A stretch of DNA of 64,000 bases from Pseudomonadota bacterium (GCA_039033415.1 JBCCCR010000037.1:1-64000), one strand, 5' to 3'; shown: positions 41,418 through 51,694, counted from the stretch's first letter. The notes: a model not told the origin generated them from the sequence alone. A program made the numbers and translations.

Positions 41418-42926
41418 CTACAACGCCTCGGCCAGCGGCAACTCGCGACGAGGACCGTTTTCCAGCGCGTCCGCCACGGCGTTGACCACCAGCGAGAGCT
41501 CCTCTCCATCAATCGCGAAGTGGGGCGTAAAGCGCAGCGAATTCTCACCGCCGTGAATCACGCCAATCCCGTGCAGCCGCAGGTACTCTTCCAGGCTGCT
41601 GGCACCGTAGGCCCGAAACTCGCTGCTGACCTCGCAGCTGAACAGCAGCCCGGTGCCCTGAACCTTGGTGATCCGCCCAGGCATGCGGTCGGCGAGTTCC
41701 TTGAGTGCGGCAACAAACTCAGCGCCACGGTCGCGGATGTTTTGACGTAGCGCCGGGGTCAGCTGCCGCAGGACGGTGGCGGCGATATCCATGGCGCGCG
41801 GATTGGCGGTCATCGTGTTGCCGTAAATACCGGCACGGTAGAGCTCAGCGGCTCGATGGTTCATCGCGAGAACCGACATTGGGTACTGGCCCGCGTTGAG
41901 GGCCTTGGAATAGGTTTCCATGTCGGGTGCCGGCAGTTTTTCAAAGCCGGGATAGTCCACAATCGACAGACAGCCGTGGGCGCGCAGCCCGGCCTGAATC
42001 GAATCCACCAGCAGCAGCGAGCCGTGCTGTTCGGTGAGCTGGCGGGCGGCGGCGTAAAACTGCGGCGTGATCGCTTCACCGGGGTTGCCTTCGCCCATCA
42101 CCGGTTCCATGAAGAACGCTTCAATGAAAACCCCGCTTGCCTCCGCGTCGGAAAAGATCTGGTGTAGCGCGGCGACATCGTTGGGTTCGACGGTGATCAG
42201 GTGGTCGCGGTCTCGGAAGCTGGCCAGGTGCCGCCGATAGTTCTTGCGCGATGAATCAGAAAACTGGGCCGGTCGGTCCGTCCGACCATGAAATCCGCCC
42301 TTGAGCGACAGTATGCGAATCTCGCGGCCCGCCGCCTTGCCGCCCGGATCGGTCATCTGTTTGGCGTTGACGTCCGACAGGCGAGCGGCAGCGGTGACCG
42401 ACTCCGACCCGCTGTTGAGAAACAGAAAGTGTTCAAACACCGGGTTTTCTTCGCCGCGGGCATGTCCGATTTCCCGCTGCAGAGCGTCCATCAGGCGTCG
42501 CTGCGCGAAATTGCCGGTCATGATGTTGGCCATGACCTGATGGCGACCCAGCGTATCGTCCAGCGCCGACGGGTTGTGTCCAAACCCAAGCATGCCGTAG
42601 CCGCCGGAGTCGTGAATCACAGCACCCTTGGTGGTCACGACCCAGGGCCCGCGGGCAGCGAGCGCAACGTATGGATTGACCGCGTCGTGGGCGTAGAAAT
42701 TCACAACGCCCTCCTGGATCTTTTCGCGCTGTTCGATTTCGTCCAGATCCACGAGGTCCGGATACTCCTCGCGGATACAGCACCAGACACTCAAAGCATC
42801 TTCTACCGCCTGTCGCAGCTCGGGATGAGAGTGAGAAAACTGCTCGATGACCGCGTCTTCCAGACCGCGGGTGTGTGTCTTCCCGCCGCAGGAGCGTAAC
42901 TGCCCCAGTTGCTCTAAGATGTTCAT
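41418..42926 (-). CDS. Class III pyridoxal-phosphate aminotransferase
   Basis: This 502-residue fold-type I enzyme has its PLP lysine at K341 in YSKALNAG, and an Asp pair motif VDSIQAGLRAHG in place of the usual DEVQTG. FLNSGSESV and GGFHGRT bind phosphate and ring. This places it among omega-amino acid or lysine epsilon-type aminotransferases, with a more diverged active site. The N-terminal about 50 residues are longer than usual. It converges on the sodium transporter (25 bases apart), which suggests a shared amine substrate, but nothing shows which. The start ATG at 42926 is accepted because it gives the expected N-terminal helices; ribosome site is weak. Confidence 0.9.
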   Translation of the reverse strand: MNILEQLGQLRSCGGKTHTRGLEDAVIEQFSHSHPELRQAVEDALSVWCCIREEYPDLVDLDEIEQREKIQEGVVNFYAHDAVNPYVALAARGPWVVTTKGAVIHDSGGYGMLGFGHNPSALDDTLGRHQVMANIMTGNFAQRRLMDALQREIGHARGEENPVFEHFLFLNSGSESVTAAARLSDVNAKQMTDPGGKAAGREIRILSLKGGFHGRTDRPAQFSDSSRKNYRRHLASFRDRDHLITVEPNDVAALHQIFSDAEASGVFIEAFFMEPVMGEGNPGEAITPQFYAAARQLTEQHGSLLLVDSIQAGLRAHGCLSIVDYPGFEKLPAPDMETYSKALNAGQYPMSVLAMNHRAAELYRAGIYGNTMTANPRAMDIAATVLRQLTPALRQNIRDRGAEFVAALKELADRMPGRITKVQGTGLLFSCEVSSEFRAYGASSLEEYLRLHGIGVIHGGENSLRFTPHFAIDGEELSLVVNAVADALENGPRRELPLAEAL

Positions 42927-43033
42927 CAGGCGTGTCCTTTCATCTGTTGGTTCGGGCCGCCGCCGCGAGCGCCAGGGCGCTCAGCGTGGCCTGCTTCAGG
43001 CCCCACAATTAACGCGGATTTTAGCACAACCCC

Positions 43034-46033
43034 ATGTATGCCCTTTGCCAAGGGAATCGCCTGGAAACGCTCGCCGACCGACTCACCGAGGCGCTCAGCG
43101 GGCCTCGAGACAATCCGCTGGCCGCGCCCTGGGTGCTGACACCACACCCCGAAATGGGCCAGTGGCTGGCGCGCCGGCTGGCTCAGGCCAACGGGGTCAG
43201 CGCGAACATCCATTTCACCCCCGCAGCCGCGGCCGTGTGGCGGCTGCTCGAAGCGGCAAACCCCGAGATCAAACCGGGTGGCGAGTTTTCGCCCGCGCAG
43301 CTCACGCCGCGGATCTTTGGGCTGTTTGCGCAGCTCCCAACGGAGCCTGCCTTTGCGCCGCTGCGTCGCTATCTGGAGTGGCAGGACTCCGCTTCTCAGA
43401 TGGCGTTTGCGCGGCGCCTGGCCGACGTCTTCGATCAATACCTTGCCTTCCGGCCCGACTGGCTTCTGGAGTGGGAACAAGGCCGGGGAGGGCAATGGCA
43501 GGGCTGGCTCTGGCGCCAGTTAACGCAAGATCAACCGTGGCATTGGGCACGGGCCATTCAGTGGCTGGGGGCGACAGACAGGGTCGACCTGTCCTCGCTC
43601 GCGTTGCCGTCGATTCATGTGTTTGGGCTCACCACGCTGTCGCCGGGTTTGCTGCTGGCGATCAGGCGGTTCTCTGAGGCGATTCCCACGCAGGTTTATC
43701 ACTGGACGCCAACCGAAGCCTACTGGACCGATGTGCCCAGCCCACGCTCGCCCAAAGCGGTCAGCCAGGAGCAGGAGCCTTACGTGTCGCAGCTGCTCGC
43801 ATCCCTGGGACAGCCTTTGAAAGAAGTGGCAGACCAGCTGTTCCAGTGGGAGCCCAACGAGGTTGACCTGTTCGATGCCGACTTGCCGGCCTCGCTGCTC
43901 GGAACCCTTCAGCGTGAATTGCTGAGCTTTGATTACGCTGCAGACTCGCGCGATGTTGTCGCTGACCCAAGTTTCGGTATCCGGCGGTGCGCCAGCCGCC
44001 AGCGTGAGGTGGAGGTGTGCCGGGACGAGCTGCAGCGCCGATTTGACGAGGACCCGACGCTCGCACCGGACGATGTGCTGGTGATCTGTCCGGACTTAGA
44101 TGCCTACCTGCCGGCGATTCGGGCGGAGTTTGGTCGCGCCGGTTCCGACCAGTGGCCCTGGCGGGTACTCGGAGGGCAGGCTGCCCGAACGTTTGACGCT
44201 GGCAGCGCTTTACTGCAGCTGCTGAGGCTGCTTAGTCAGCCGCCACTGGATCGTTTGTTTCTGGACCTCCTGCAATATCCGTCGATTCAGCGTCGCTTTG
44301 GCCTGGGCCCGGGTCAGGTCTCGAGCGTCCACCGCTGGGTCCAGGCAAGCGGTTTGTTCGTCGACGTGCCGGAAGGCAAGTTTTCCTGGCAAACGGCGCT
44401 CGATCGCTTGGTTTCGGCGCTGACCGAAAGGTCGGAAGACGGGATGCTCCACAGCGCGGAGTTGGCACACCCGTCGGAAGCCGAGGAGATGGGTCGGCTT
44501 TTCGATCTGCTCAAGTTGCTGCAGACGTTTCATGAACGGCTGAGTCGACCGCAGACGTTGCGACGCTGGTCCACGCTGATCAATCAGCTTGGTGATGCGG
44601 CGCTGAATCCCGACCTTGCAGATCTGGGCGCGCTGGCCGAACTGTACAAAGCCCTGGCGGAGGTCACGTCGCACGAGGAGGTTGTTGTTGACCTGTCGGC
44701 ACTGGTGACGCTGCTGAATCAGGTTCGTCCGCCAGGGCATCTGGCAGGCGGCGGCCCCGGCGCGCTGACCGTCGCCACGCCGGCGGCCGTGCGGCTTCTG
44801 CCGGCGAGGATCATTTATGTGCTCGGAGTCACCGACGGCGAGTTCCCGGCGCCGGTGCTGCGCTCTGAGCTGAACCGGATGGACCTGTCTGCGCCACGAA
44901 CCGGTGACCGCGTCCGCCTGCTCGAAGATCGATTGCTGGTCCTTGAGTGGATCAGCTCCGCACGGGACGCGCTGCTGCTGAGTGGCCGGTCGAGAAACCC
45001 TGTCACGGCGGAGCTCGAGTCGCTGTCCAGCGTGCTCGAGGAGCTGACTGCCTGGTGCCAGAGTCGTTACGGGATAGCGCCCGACAGGCTCGCGCGAACG
45101 GTCCCGCTCCATGGCTTTTCGGCGCAATACGGTTCGGGGGAGACCGGTTACAGCACCCATTTCAACGTGGCAGCGGCCGCGCCGGTTGAACGCTTTTTGA
45201 CCGACCCGCTCCCAATGGCAAGGATCGATACCATCGCGCTGGACGATCTGTGCCGTTTTTGGCGGAACCCTGCACGGTGGTTTGTCGAACAGGTCTTAGG
45301 CGTTTGGCTCGAGCTGCCGGAAGGCGTTTTGGCTCAGCTCCCACCGGCGTCGATCGATGGGCTGACCCGCTACCAGCTGCTGGAGCAGGCTCTTTCGGGT
45401 GACGAAGATCTGTTGGGCTCAACGCTCACGGCAGCATTGGCCGACAGCGTGGCGCTTCCGGACGGCAAGCTCGGCCTGGCGCTTGCTGCCGGCATGACCA
45501 GCCAGGCGCAGCAGCTGCGGGAGCGTGAACAGCGGTTTACCCTGGCAGGCCGTCCAGCTGACCTCTCGGTGAGCATTTCCCTGGGGGGCGTGGTGCTTGA
45601 GGGCACGGTGGACGGCGTGATTGCCGAGCGGCGCATGACCAGCAGCCACAGCCGCCTCGAAGGGGCCCGCGAGCTCGATTGCTGGATCAGGCACCTGGCG
45701 CTTTGCACCCGGCAACCCGAGGCGAGCAGTCTGCTGGTGGGTACCGCCGGCGCGCTGCGTTTTCGATCGGTCGAGGACCCGGAGGTTGTGCTGACCACAC
45801 TCGTCGAGGGTTTTGTGGCCGGGCAGCAGGCTCCGCTGCGCTTTTACCCGGGCCCGTCGAGGCGCCAGGCAGCCGGGAAAGCCGCGGATTTTGAGCTCGA
45901 CTACGCCGGCGCATCGAATCCGTATGTCGAACTGGCCATGCGGGGCCGCGATCCGCTGGGTCCCGAGTTTGAGGCGCTGGCGGCGACAGTCTGGCAACCT
46001 CTTTTCGAGCATGAGTCCGATGCAGCACTTTGA
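43034..46033 (+). CDS. recC: RecC, exodeoxyribonuclease V gamma subunit
   Basis: This 999-residue protein is RecC, the subunit of RecBCD that holds the complex together and recognises Chi. The SF1-helicase-like but inactive fold is seen from the N-terminus (YALCQGNRLETLADRLTEAL, TPHPEMGQWLARRLAQANGVSANIHF) to the C-terminal nuclease-like region. E. coli RecC is 1122 residues, so this one is somewhat short. No Shine-Dalgarno is obvious before the ATG at 43034. It overlaps the recB start by about 20 bases. The order recC-recB is unusual relative to E. coli recC-ptrA-recB-recD, and no recD follows. The gene is divergent from the aminotransferase. Confidence 0.93.
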   Translation: MYALCQGNRLETLADRLTEALSGPRDNPLAAPWVLTPHPEMGQWLARRLAQANGVSANIHFTPAAAAVWRLLEAANPEIKPGGEFSPAQLTPRIFGLFAQLPTEPAFAPLRRYLEWQDSASQMAFARRLADVFDQYLAFRPDWLLEWEQGRGGQWQGWLWRQLTQDQPWHWARAIQWLGATDRVDLSSLALPSIHVFGLTTLSPGLLLAIRRFSEAIPTQVYHWTPTEAYWTDVPSPRSPKAVSQEQEPYVSQLLASLGQPLKEVADQLFQWEPNEVDLFDADLPASLLGTLQRELLSFDYAADSRDVVADPSFGIRRCASRQREVEVCRDELQRRFDEDPTLAPDDVLVICPDLDAYLPAIRAEFGRAGSDQWPWRVLGGQAARTFDAGSALLQLLRLLSQPPLDRLFLDLLQYPSIQRRFGLGPGQVSSVHRWVQASGLFVDVPEGKFSWQTALDRLVSALTERSEDGMLHSAELAHPSEAEEMGRLFDLLKLLQTFHERLSRPQTLRRWSTLINQLGDAALNPDLADLGALAELYKALAEVTSHEEVVVDLSALVTLLNQVRPPGHLAGGGPGALTVATPAAVRLLPARIIYVLGVTDGEFPAPVLRSELNRMDLSAPRTGDRVRLLEDRLLVLEWISSARDALLLSGRSRNPVTAELESLSSVLEELTAWCQSRYGIAPDRLARTVPLHGFSAQYGSGETGYSTHFNVAAAAPVERFLTDPLPMARIDTIALDDLCRFWRNPARWFVEQVLGVWLELPEGVLAQLPPASIDGLTRYQLLEQALSGDEDLLGSTLTAALADSVALPDGKLGLALAAGMTSQAQQLREREQRFTLAGRPADLSVSISLGGVVLEGTVDGVIAERRMTSSHSRLEGARELDCWIRHLALCTRQPEASSLLVGTAGALRFRSVEDPEVVLTTLVEGFVAGQQAPLRFYPGPSRRQAAGKAADFELDYAGASNPYVELAMRGRDPLGPEFEALAATVWQPLFEHESDAAL

Positions 46034-49000
46034 TCTGGTAAACGTGCCGCTGGACGGCTGGAATCTGCTGGAAGCGAACGCCGGAACCGGGAAGACCTAC
46101 AGCATGTGCGGCCTGTTTCTCCGGCTCATGCTCGAACGCGGCTTAAGCCACGATCAGATTGTTACCATCACCTTTACGCGAGCGGCCACGGGCGAACTCC
46201 GAACGCGCCTGCTGCAAACGCTCCTCGCCGCGCGCGGCCACCTGACTGAAGCTGAGGACGCGGTCAGCAACGCTGACAGCGCTGACGATCCCGTGCGGCA
46301 AATCTGCCGGCCGTTTCGTGGCGATGACCAGGCGCTGCGGCGTATCGATCGTGCGCTGCGGAGTTTCGATCTGGCGCCGGTGCTGACCATTCACAGCCTT
46401 TGTCAGCGAGTGCTGACCGAATCGAGTCTCACCAGCGGCTTCAACGTCGATGCGACTGTGGTCGACCAGCAGCGAGAGGTTCTAGGTGATATTGTCGAGC
46501 AGGCCTGGGTCGATCATCTGGCGACACTCTCAGGCCCGCTGGTGGCGCAGCTTCAATCGATGGACCACCAGAAGCTGTCGAGTGACGTGGATCGCCTGCT
46601 TGCGCGCCCCTACGCTGTTATCCAGGCACCCGAACTGTCCGATCCCGGCGAGCTGGCGGAAGCCCTCCTGGTAGCGCGGAAAAAGGCCGCCGACATCTGG
46701 GAGGCCGATCGCGAGGCAATCGTTTACGTACTGCGCGACGCGGCGGAGACCTTCAAAAAGACCAGCCACAGCCCTGAGCGTGTCGACCATTCGCTCAGCG
46801 TTATGCCGGCCTACCTGCGGTTCGGTCTGGGCGGAGCCGAGCTACGCGACGTCAGCCGACTCAGCCAGGAGAAGATCAGCAGCGGGACGCTGCAGAAAGC
46901 CGAGTCGGTTCCCGAGCACCCGTTTTTTACGGCGTTGGATCGCTGCGTTGCGCTGGAAACGACGTTTGTGGAAGCGGCCGATTTGTACCGCAAGAACCTG
47001 CCGCGGCTGCTGCTGGATGACGTTCGCCGGCGCTTGGACGACTGGAAACGGGCCAATCATGCCCTGACGTTTGACGACCTGGTGCAGCAGCTCCACGGCG
47101 CTCTTAAGGACGATGGCGTGGCGAAGGCGCTGGTGGCGCAGGCCGACGGCCGCTATGGCGCGCTGCTGGTGGATGAATATCAGGACACTGACCCGCTGCA
47201 GGCCGAGATTTTTGAGCGGCTGTTTGGTCCCATGAATGTGCCGGTATGGCGGGTAGGGGATCCGAAGCAGTCGCTTTATGGCTTTCGCGGGGCTGACCTT
47301 CACGCGTATCTCGCGACCCGAGCCAAGACGCCTAACTGCTATCGCCTGGTCCAGGACTGGCGGGCACAGCCAGCGCTGATCGACGCGGTCAACGCGCTTT
47401 TCAGCTCGACGGAGCAACCGTTTTTGCTGCCGGCGATTGAGTTCGCGAGCGCCGTCGCCGCGCCCCGAACGCCTCTGCTGCTGGAAATCGACGATGAGCC
47501 GCAGTCCGCGCTGACGGTCTGGTCTGTGGACACACCAGGAGGCAGCAGCCGTGCCGCCCAGTCCTGCGCCAGTGAAATTGCCCGGTTGCTCAGCCTCGCG
47601 GATAAGGGCCGGGCCAAGCTGCGTGAGGGAGACGAGCTTCATAACCTGGAAGCTCAGCATTTGGCGGTGCTGGTTCGGTCGAACGCGCAGGCGGCAACCA
47701 TGGCAGAGGCACTGGCCGCGCTCGGGATTGCCTCCTCACGGGCGGGAGTAGAAAGCGTCTTTGAATCGGCTGAATCGGTTGAGCTCGAGCGCTTGCTGCA
47801 TGCTGTCTCACAGCCCGCTCGTCGCGAACGGGTCGCAGGCGCGCTGACCACCCGCCTGCTGGGTTTCACGGCCCAGGACCTTTATCGCTGGCGCAACGAC
47901 GAAGCCGAGCAGGATCGCTGGGCGGATCGACTCCGCGACTGGCGACAGATCTGGAGCGACCAGGGGGTTTACCCGCTGCTGCTGGCGGTGCTGCGACAGG
48001 TGGAGGTCGCAGACCGGATTTTGCCGCTGCCCAATGGTGCTGCGGTGATGTCGAACCTTCTGCAGCTGGCAGACCTGATGGAAAGTGAGACCGGCGGTGG
48101 CAGCCACACGCTTGATGATCAGTTGCGTTGGCTCAGCGCTGAGCGGCAGCACCCCAGCCGGTCCGAAGAACGTATCGTTCGGCTGGATCGCGACTCTCAG
48201 GTGGTGCCGATCGCGACCGTTCACCGAGCCAAAGGGGCGGAATACCCGGTGGTGTTCTGTCCGTTTCTCTGGCGCAGCAGCAGACACCCGCAGAGTTTTG
48301 TTGAGGTGCACGAAGACGGACAGCTGGTGTTCGATTTCGGAACCGACCAGGCAGAAGTGCGCGGAGCGGAGCAGCGACGCGAGCGGATCAGCGAAAACGC
48401 GAGGGTGGCGTACGTGGCGCTCACTCGCGCCCAGGCCGCCTGCTATCTGCCGTGGTCGGTTGACGCCCGCAGCGGAACGCCGGAGAGCGGGTTGAGCCAT
48501 CTGCTGATTCCGGAACATGCCGACACGTTTGGTATGCCGCCAGGTAAGCGCAATTACGCGGCGTTGCTCGAGCGGTATCTGGCAGGGTTTCAGCGGGCGG
48601 GCGCACGAATGGTGGAAGAACCGGAACGTCCCATGGCTCGGGCTCCGGCGCCGGCTTATCCGACCCACCGGGAGCCCGCTACCCGGCCGACGCGACGCTG
48701 GCTGGTCAGCAGCTACTCCAGACTGTTCAGCGGCGCAGCTCAAGACCGCGATATCGATGAACAGATCACCACGGCCGCGGCGCCGCTGGAACCTGCGGAG
48801 GGCTCGATTGCGGCGCTGCCCGCCGGGGCTCAAACGGGCCTGATGATGCACGATCTGCTCGAAAACCTGCCCGGTTTTAACGCTGGGCCCGAGGAGGTTC
48901 AGCGTCTGGCCGCGCAGTACCTTCAGCGTTATTCGCTGCCGCTCACTTACCTCGACGCCCTGGCTTCGACCGTCAGCCTGCTGCTGACGACTCCGCTGGG

Positions 49001-49496
49001 TCCTGACAACATGGTGCTGCAGCAGATCGCACACCACGAGGAGCTGCGGGAGATGGAGTTCCACCTGCATACCCCGCAGCTAGAGCCAGGAGCCTTGTGG
49101 CAGGTGATCCGGGGTTCCGAGCCCCCCGCGTACTTCAATTCGCAGACCGTGCGGGGGTACGTCCATGGATACGTTGATCTGATTGTTTGCTGGCAGGGCC
49201 GCTACTGGGTAATCGACTACAAGAGCTCTCGGCTCGGGGTTACACCCGCCGACTACGGCGCTCCGCAGCTTGCGGCGGATGTGGCCCTCCACGACTATGA
49301 CTTCCAATATCACCTCTATCTGCTGGCGCTCGATCGACACCTCAATCGTTGCCTGCCTGAGTATCGCTATGAAGAGCACATCGGGGGCGTGCTGTACCTG
49401 TACTTACGGGGGATTGATTCCGCAGGCCATGGCGTTCACTATGCAAGGCCAGACAAGGAAGTTGTCGCGCGTCTCCGGGAGCTACTCCTCAAGTAG
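46011..49496 (+). CDS. recB: RecB, exodeoxyribonuclease V beta subunit (helicase-nuclease)
   Basis: This 1161-residue SF1A helicase with a C-terminal nuclease (E. coli RecB: 1180) has the Walker A ANAGTGKT at 22-29, a DEYQDTD helicase motif II, the GDPKQSLYGFRGAD motif III region, and HRAKGAEYPVV (motif V). The nuclease centre is intact: D1056 in GYVDLIV, D1069 and K1071 in DYKSSR. It unwinds and digests DNA from double-strand ends. The ATG at 46011 overlaps recC by 23 bases; an ATG at 46020 is an alternative. With no recD downstream, the complex might work as RecBC alone or use a RecD encoded elsewhere. Confidence 0.97.
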   Translation: MSPMQHFDLVNVPLDGWNLLEANAGTGKTYSMCGLFLRLMLERGLSHDQIVTITFTRAATGELRTRLLQTLLAARGHLTEAEDAVSNADSADDPVRQICRPFRGDDQALRRIDRALRSFDLAPVLTIHSLCQRVLTESSLTSGFNVDATVVDQQREVLGDIVEQAWVDHLATLSGPLVAQLQSMDHQKLSSDVDRLLARPYAVIQAPELSDPGELAEALLVARKKAADIWEADREAIVYVLRDAAETFKKTSHSPERVDHSLSVMPAYLRFGLGGAELRDVSRLSQEKISSGTLQKAESVPEHPFFTALDRCVALETTFVEAADLYRKNLPRLLLDDVRRRLDDWKRANHALTFDDLVQQLHGALKDDGVAKALVAQADGRYGALLVDEYQDTDPLQAEIFERLFGPMNVPVWRVGDPKQSLYGFRGADLHAYLATRAKTPNCYRLVQDWRAQPALIDAVNALFSSTEQPFLLPAIEFASAVAAPRTPLLLEIDDEPQSALTVWSVDTPGGSSRAAQSCASEIARLLSLADKGRAKLREGDELHNLEAQHLAVLVRSNAQAATMAEALAALGIASSRAGVESVFESAESVELERLLHAVSQPARRERVAGALTTRLLGFTAQDLYRWRNDEAEQDRWADRLRDWRQIWSDQGVYPLLLAVLRQVEVADRILPLPNGAAVMSNLLQLADLMESETGGGSHTLDDQLRWLSAERQHPSRSEERIVRLDRDSQVVPIATVHRAKGAEYPVVFCPFLWRSSRHPQSFVEVHEDGQLVFDFGTDQAEVRGAEQRRERISENARVAYVALTRAQAACYLPWSVDARSGTPESGLSHLLIPEHADTFGMPPGKRNYAALLERYLAGFQRAGARMVEEPERPMARAPAPAYPTHREPATRPTRRWLVSSYSRLFSGAAQDRDIDEQITTAAAPLEPAEGSIAALPAGAQTGLMMHDLLENLPGFNAGPEEVQRLAAQYLQRYSLPLTYLDALASTVSLLLTTPLGPDNMVLQQIAHHEELREMEFHLHTPQLEPGALWQVIRGSEPPAYFNSQTVRGYVHGYVDLIVCWQGRYWVIDYKSSRLGVTPADYGAPQLAADVALHDYDFQYHLYLLALDRHLNRCLPEYRYEEHIGGVLYLYLRGIDSAGHGVHYARPDKEVVARLRELLLK

Positions 49497-49987
49497 ATTC
49501 TAGCTTTCGTTCGTAGGTCTTTGATTTTCGTATATCGTTGATTAGTTTACGGTTTTTGACTTCCAATTTCGAGCCCGCGACGGTAATATTTGCCCATAGT
49601 TCGATGCAGGGCATTGGGAGCCCCTTCGAGCTGGGGAGTTAACCAAACGATTTTAAGTTTCAAACCGGTTCGCGGGTTGCGTCAGACGGTAGATGCCATG
49701 CAGGCCGTCCTGGGCCGCACCTCCCCCAAAATCGGTGTCTACGGTTAGCTGGAGATCGGCCACTGCTAGGGATGTGGGGTCGACGATTTTGCCAGCGTTG
49801 CTGTGGCTCGCGGACCGTGTTTGATTTGACGTCGAATTCATCCGACGCTCCGAAAACGCCGCTGATTGCGGCGTTTTCTTTGGGCGTACCATTCCCGAAA
49901 CGCTTTTTTCACGGCGCTGCCAGTCCTCATTAGTTAATGCGCAAGTTTTGCGCGGTGAGCGGTTGCTGTCGCTGAAATAATGCCGTT
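49497..49987. other. Intergenic region with a strong terminator but no gene recognised
   Basis: This 490-base stretch has no convincing gene. It ends with a strong terminator at 49852-49878, which sits 360 bases beyond recB. That distance hints at an unrecognised small RNA or a decayed gene upstream of it. A 79-codon minus-strand frame at 49653-49892 overlaps the terminator and has no ribosome site. No cloverleaf could be drawn. Confidence 0.35.
49852..49880. terminator. Bidirectional terminator
   Basis: GAAAACGCCGC (49852-49862) pairs perfectly with GCGGCGTTTTC (49868-49878) around TGATT, followed by TT. The A and T runs on both flanks allow function in either direction. Confidence 0.8.
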
Positions 49988-51694
49988 ATGGGCAAAACCA
50001 TAACGCCGAGCGCATCTGCCTTGCTGCAGATGCCGCCCAACACAACACCCGATCACCCGCAGGCCTGGCTGAAGCTGGGCCGCGCGCTGGCCGCCGAGGG
50101 GCGCGCCGCTGAAGCCGAGCGCGCGTACCGCGAAGCGCTCAAGACTCAGCCCGGCCTGCGCGCCGCCAGGCTGGCGCTTGCGCAGCTCCTCATCAGACAT
50201 GGGTTTCCTCAGGTGGCGATCGTTGAGGTGCAAACGCTGCTGGACCACGATCCCCTCGATGCCGACGCCTGGCTTACCGCCGGGCAGGCTTTTCGTGCGA
50301 ACTATCAGCCAAAAGAAGCACACATGGCGTTCTCGCAGGCGCTCAGCGCGCGCTCCAGCTTCGCTGCAGCCAGCTACGCGCTCGCCAGCCTGTTGTTGGA
50401 TAAGGGGGAACCGGAAAACGCCCTGGCCGTGCTGGCGGACACCCAGACAACCGACCCCCAGGCGGCGGAGCAATTTCAGCAGCTCCAGGCTCGGGCCACC
50501 GCCCAGGCTGACGGGCCGGGGCTCGGGCCGGCAGCGGCCGAAGGGCTTCTGCTGTCGAGCCTTGAGCGCTGGCCGGCCAGCGAGGGCCTGCATACGCTGC
50601 TAGCGCGACTTCGTTACCTGCGCGGTGACCCAGGCTGGTCGGATCTGCTGCAAAAGGCCGTCGATCAACAACCACAAAATTTGAGCCTCGTTCGATCGTG
50701 CGCGGCCGCCTTGCGCAACGGGCGTCAGGTCCAGCAGGCGCTTTCGCTGCTGGAAGAGACCCTGAACGCAACAGAATGCTCGCCTTCTGACGGGCGTGCC
50801 AAGCCGACGAGCGCCAGCCGACTAATCACCGACCTGCTGCTGGAACGGGCCGACTGCTACCTCAGCTTGGGTGACCCGGAGTCGGCGCTGGCAGTCGCCC
50901 AGACGGCGTGCGCCAGGGATCCGGAGCGAGTGAGACTCTCACGACAGCTGCTGGACGCGCAGCTCAGTGCGGGATGCGCACAGGACGTGCTGCCGGTTAT
51001 CGAGGAAGCCCGGGAGCGCCTGCCGGACCATCCGCGCTTGCTGGGAGCCCACATCACGGCGTTGAGGGCCGTTGGGGATCCGCTCGGTGATCAGATGTTG
51101 GATCTCGAGCGGCTGGTTCAGGTGCACGATATGCCCTCCGATCTGTGGCGCTCGATCTGCCGCCCGCTGGCGCAAGAGCTGGCAGCTCTGCACGGAGAGG
51201 GCTGGGCGCCGCTGGACCTGAGTGTTCGCGGCGGGTCGCAAACGCTCCGCAGCCTGCTCAACTGCGCCACGCCTGCACTGGTCCGCCTGCGCCAATTTTT
51301 CTCCGAAGCGCTGACGGCGTATCAGGCCAGCCAGCTGGCTGAGCCCGGGCGCTGGCTCGGAGGTTCTCTCAAGGGTGAGCCTATCCTGGTCGGGTGCTGG
51401 TCCGTCCGGCTCGAACCCGGCGGTTTTCACGTGAACCATCTTCACTCGGAAGGGGTGGTCAGCTCCGCCTTTTATGTTTCGGTGCCTGAGCTGATTGATC
51501 CCGACGATCCCCATGCAGGAGAACTCGGCTTCGGAGCGCCGCGCTTTGCGGTGCCGGGGGTAGGCGTTAAGCGCTGGGTTCGACCTCAACCGGGACGGCT
51601 GGTCCTGTTTCCGTCCTGGCTTTGGCACGGCACGCGCTCCTTTAAAGGTAAGGCCCTGCGTCTCACCGTCGCTTTTGACGCTCGTTTTCGCTGA
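49988..51694 (+). CDS. TPR protein fused to a 2-oxoglutarate/Fe(II) oxygenase domain
   Basis: This 568-residue protein has TPR repeats at about 15-380 (helical pairs such as AWLKLGRALAAEGRAAEAERAYREAL) and a C-terminal putative 2OG-Fe(II) oxygenase (PF13759-like) at about 450-568. The metal ligands are visible: H484 and H486 in VNHLHSEG, and a distal H547 in LWHGTRSF, with a following Arg for 2-oxoglutarate. Such oxygenases hydroxylate peptides or small molecules. No signal peptide is present, so it is cytoplasmic. The next gene is a TonB-dependent receptor and the one after that a second, Sel1-fused prolyl-hydroxylase-type protein. The ATG has no clear Shine-Dalgarno sequence. Substrate unknown. 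Confidence 0.86.
   Translation: MGKTITPSASALLQMPPNTTPDHPQAWLKLGRALAAEGRAAEAERAYREALKTQPGLRAARLALAQLLIRHGFPQVAIVEVQTLLDHDPLDADAWLTAGQAFRANYQPKEAHMAFSQALSARSSFAAASYALASLLLDKGEPENALAVLADTQTTDPQAAEQFQQLQARATAQADGPGLGPAAAEGLLLSSLERWPASEGLHTLLARLRYLRGDPGWSDLLQKAVDQQPQNLSLVRSCAAALRNGRQVQQALSLLEETLNATECSPSDGRAKPTSASRLITDLLLERADCYLSLGDPESALAVAQTACARDPERVRLSRQLLDAQLSAGCAQDVLPVIEEARERLPDHPRLLGAHITALRAVGDPLGDQMLDLERLVQVHDMPSDLWRSICRPLAQELAALHGEGWAPLDLSVRGGSQTLRSLLNCATPALVRLRQFFSEALTAYQASQLAEPGRWLGGSLKGEPILVGCWSVRLEPGGFHVNHLHSEGVVSSAFYVSVPELIDPDDPHAGELGFGAPRFAVPGVGVKRWVRPQPGRLVLFPSWLWHGTRSFKGKALRLTVAFDARFR

Noticed and set aside
47808-49070. 420-codon open frame on the minus strand
   Set aside because: Antisense to recB, which has all helicase and nuclease motifs. 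Long antisense frames are common in GC-rich genes. No ribosome site or known domain.
49790-49851. Possible decayed tRNA before the terminator
   Set aside because: A T-loop-like TCGAATTC is present, but I could not form an acceptor stem or an anticodon arm.
49653-49892. 79-codon minus-strand frame
   Set aside because: It overlaps a strong terminator and has no ribosome site or recognisable domain.
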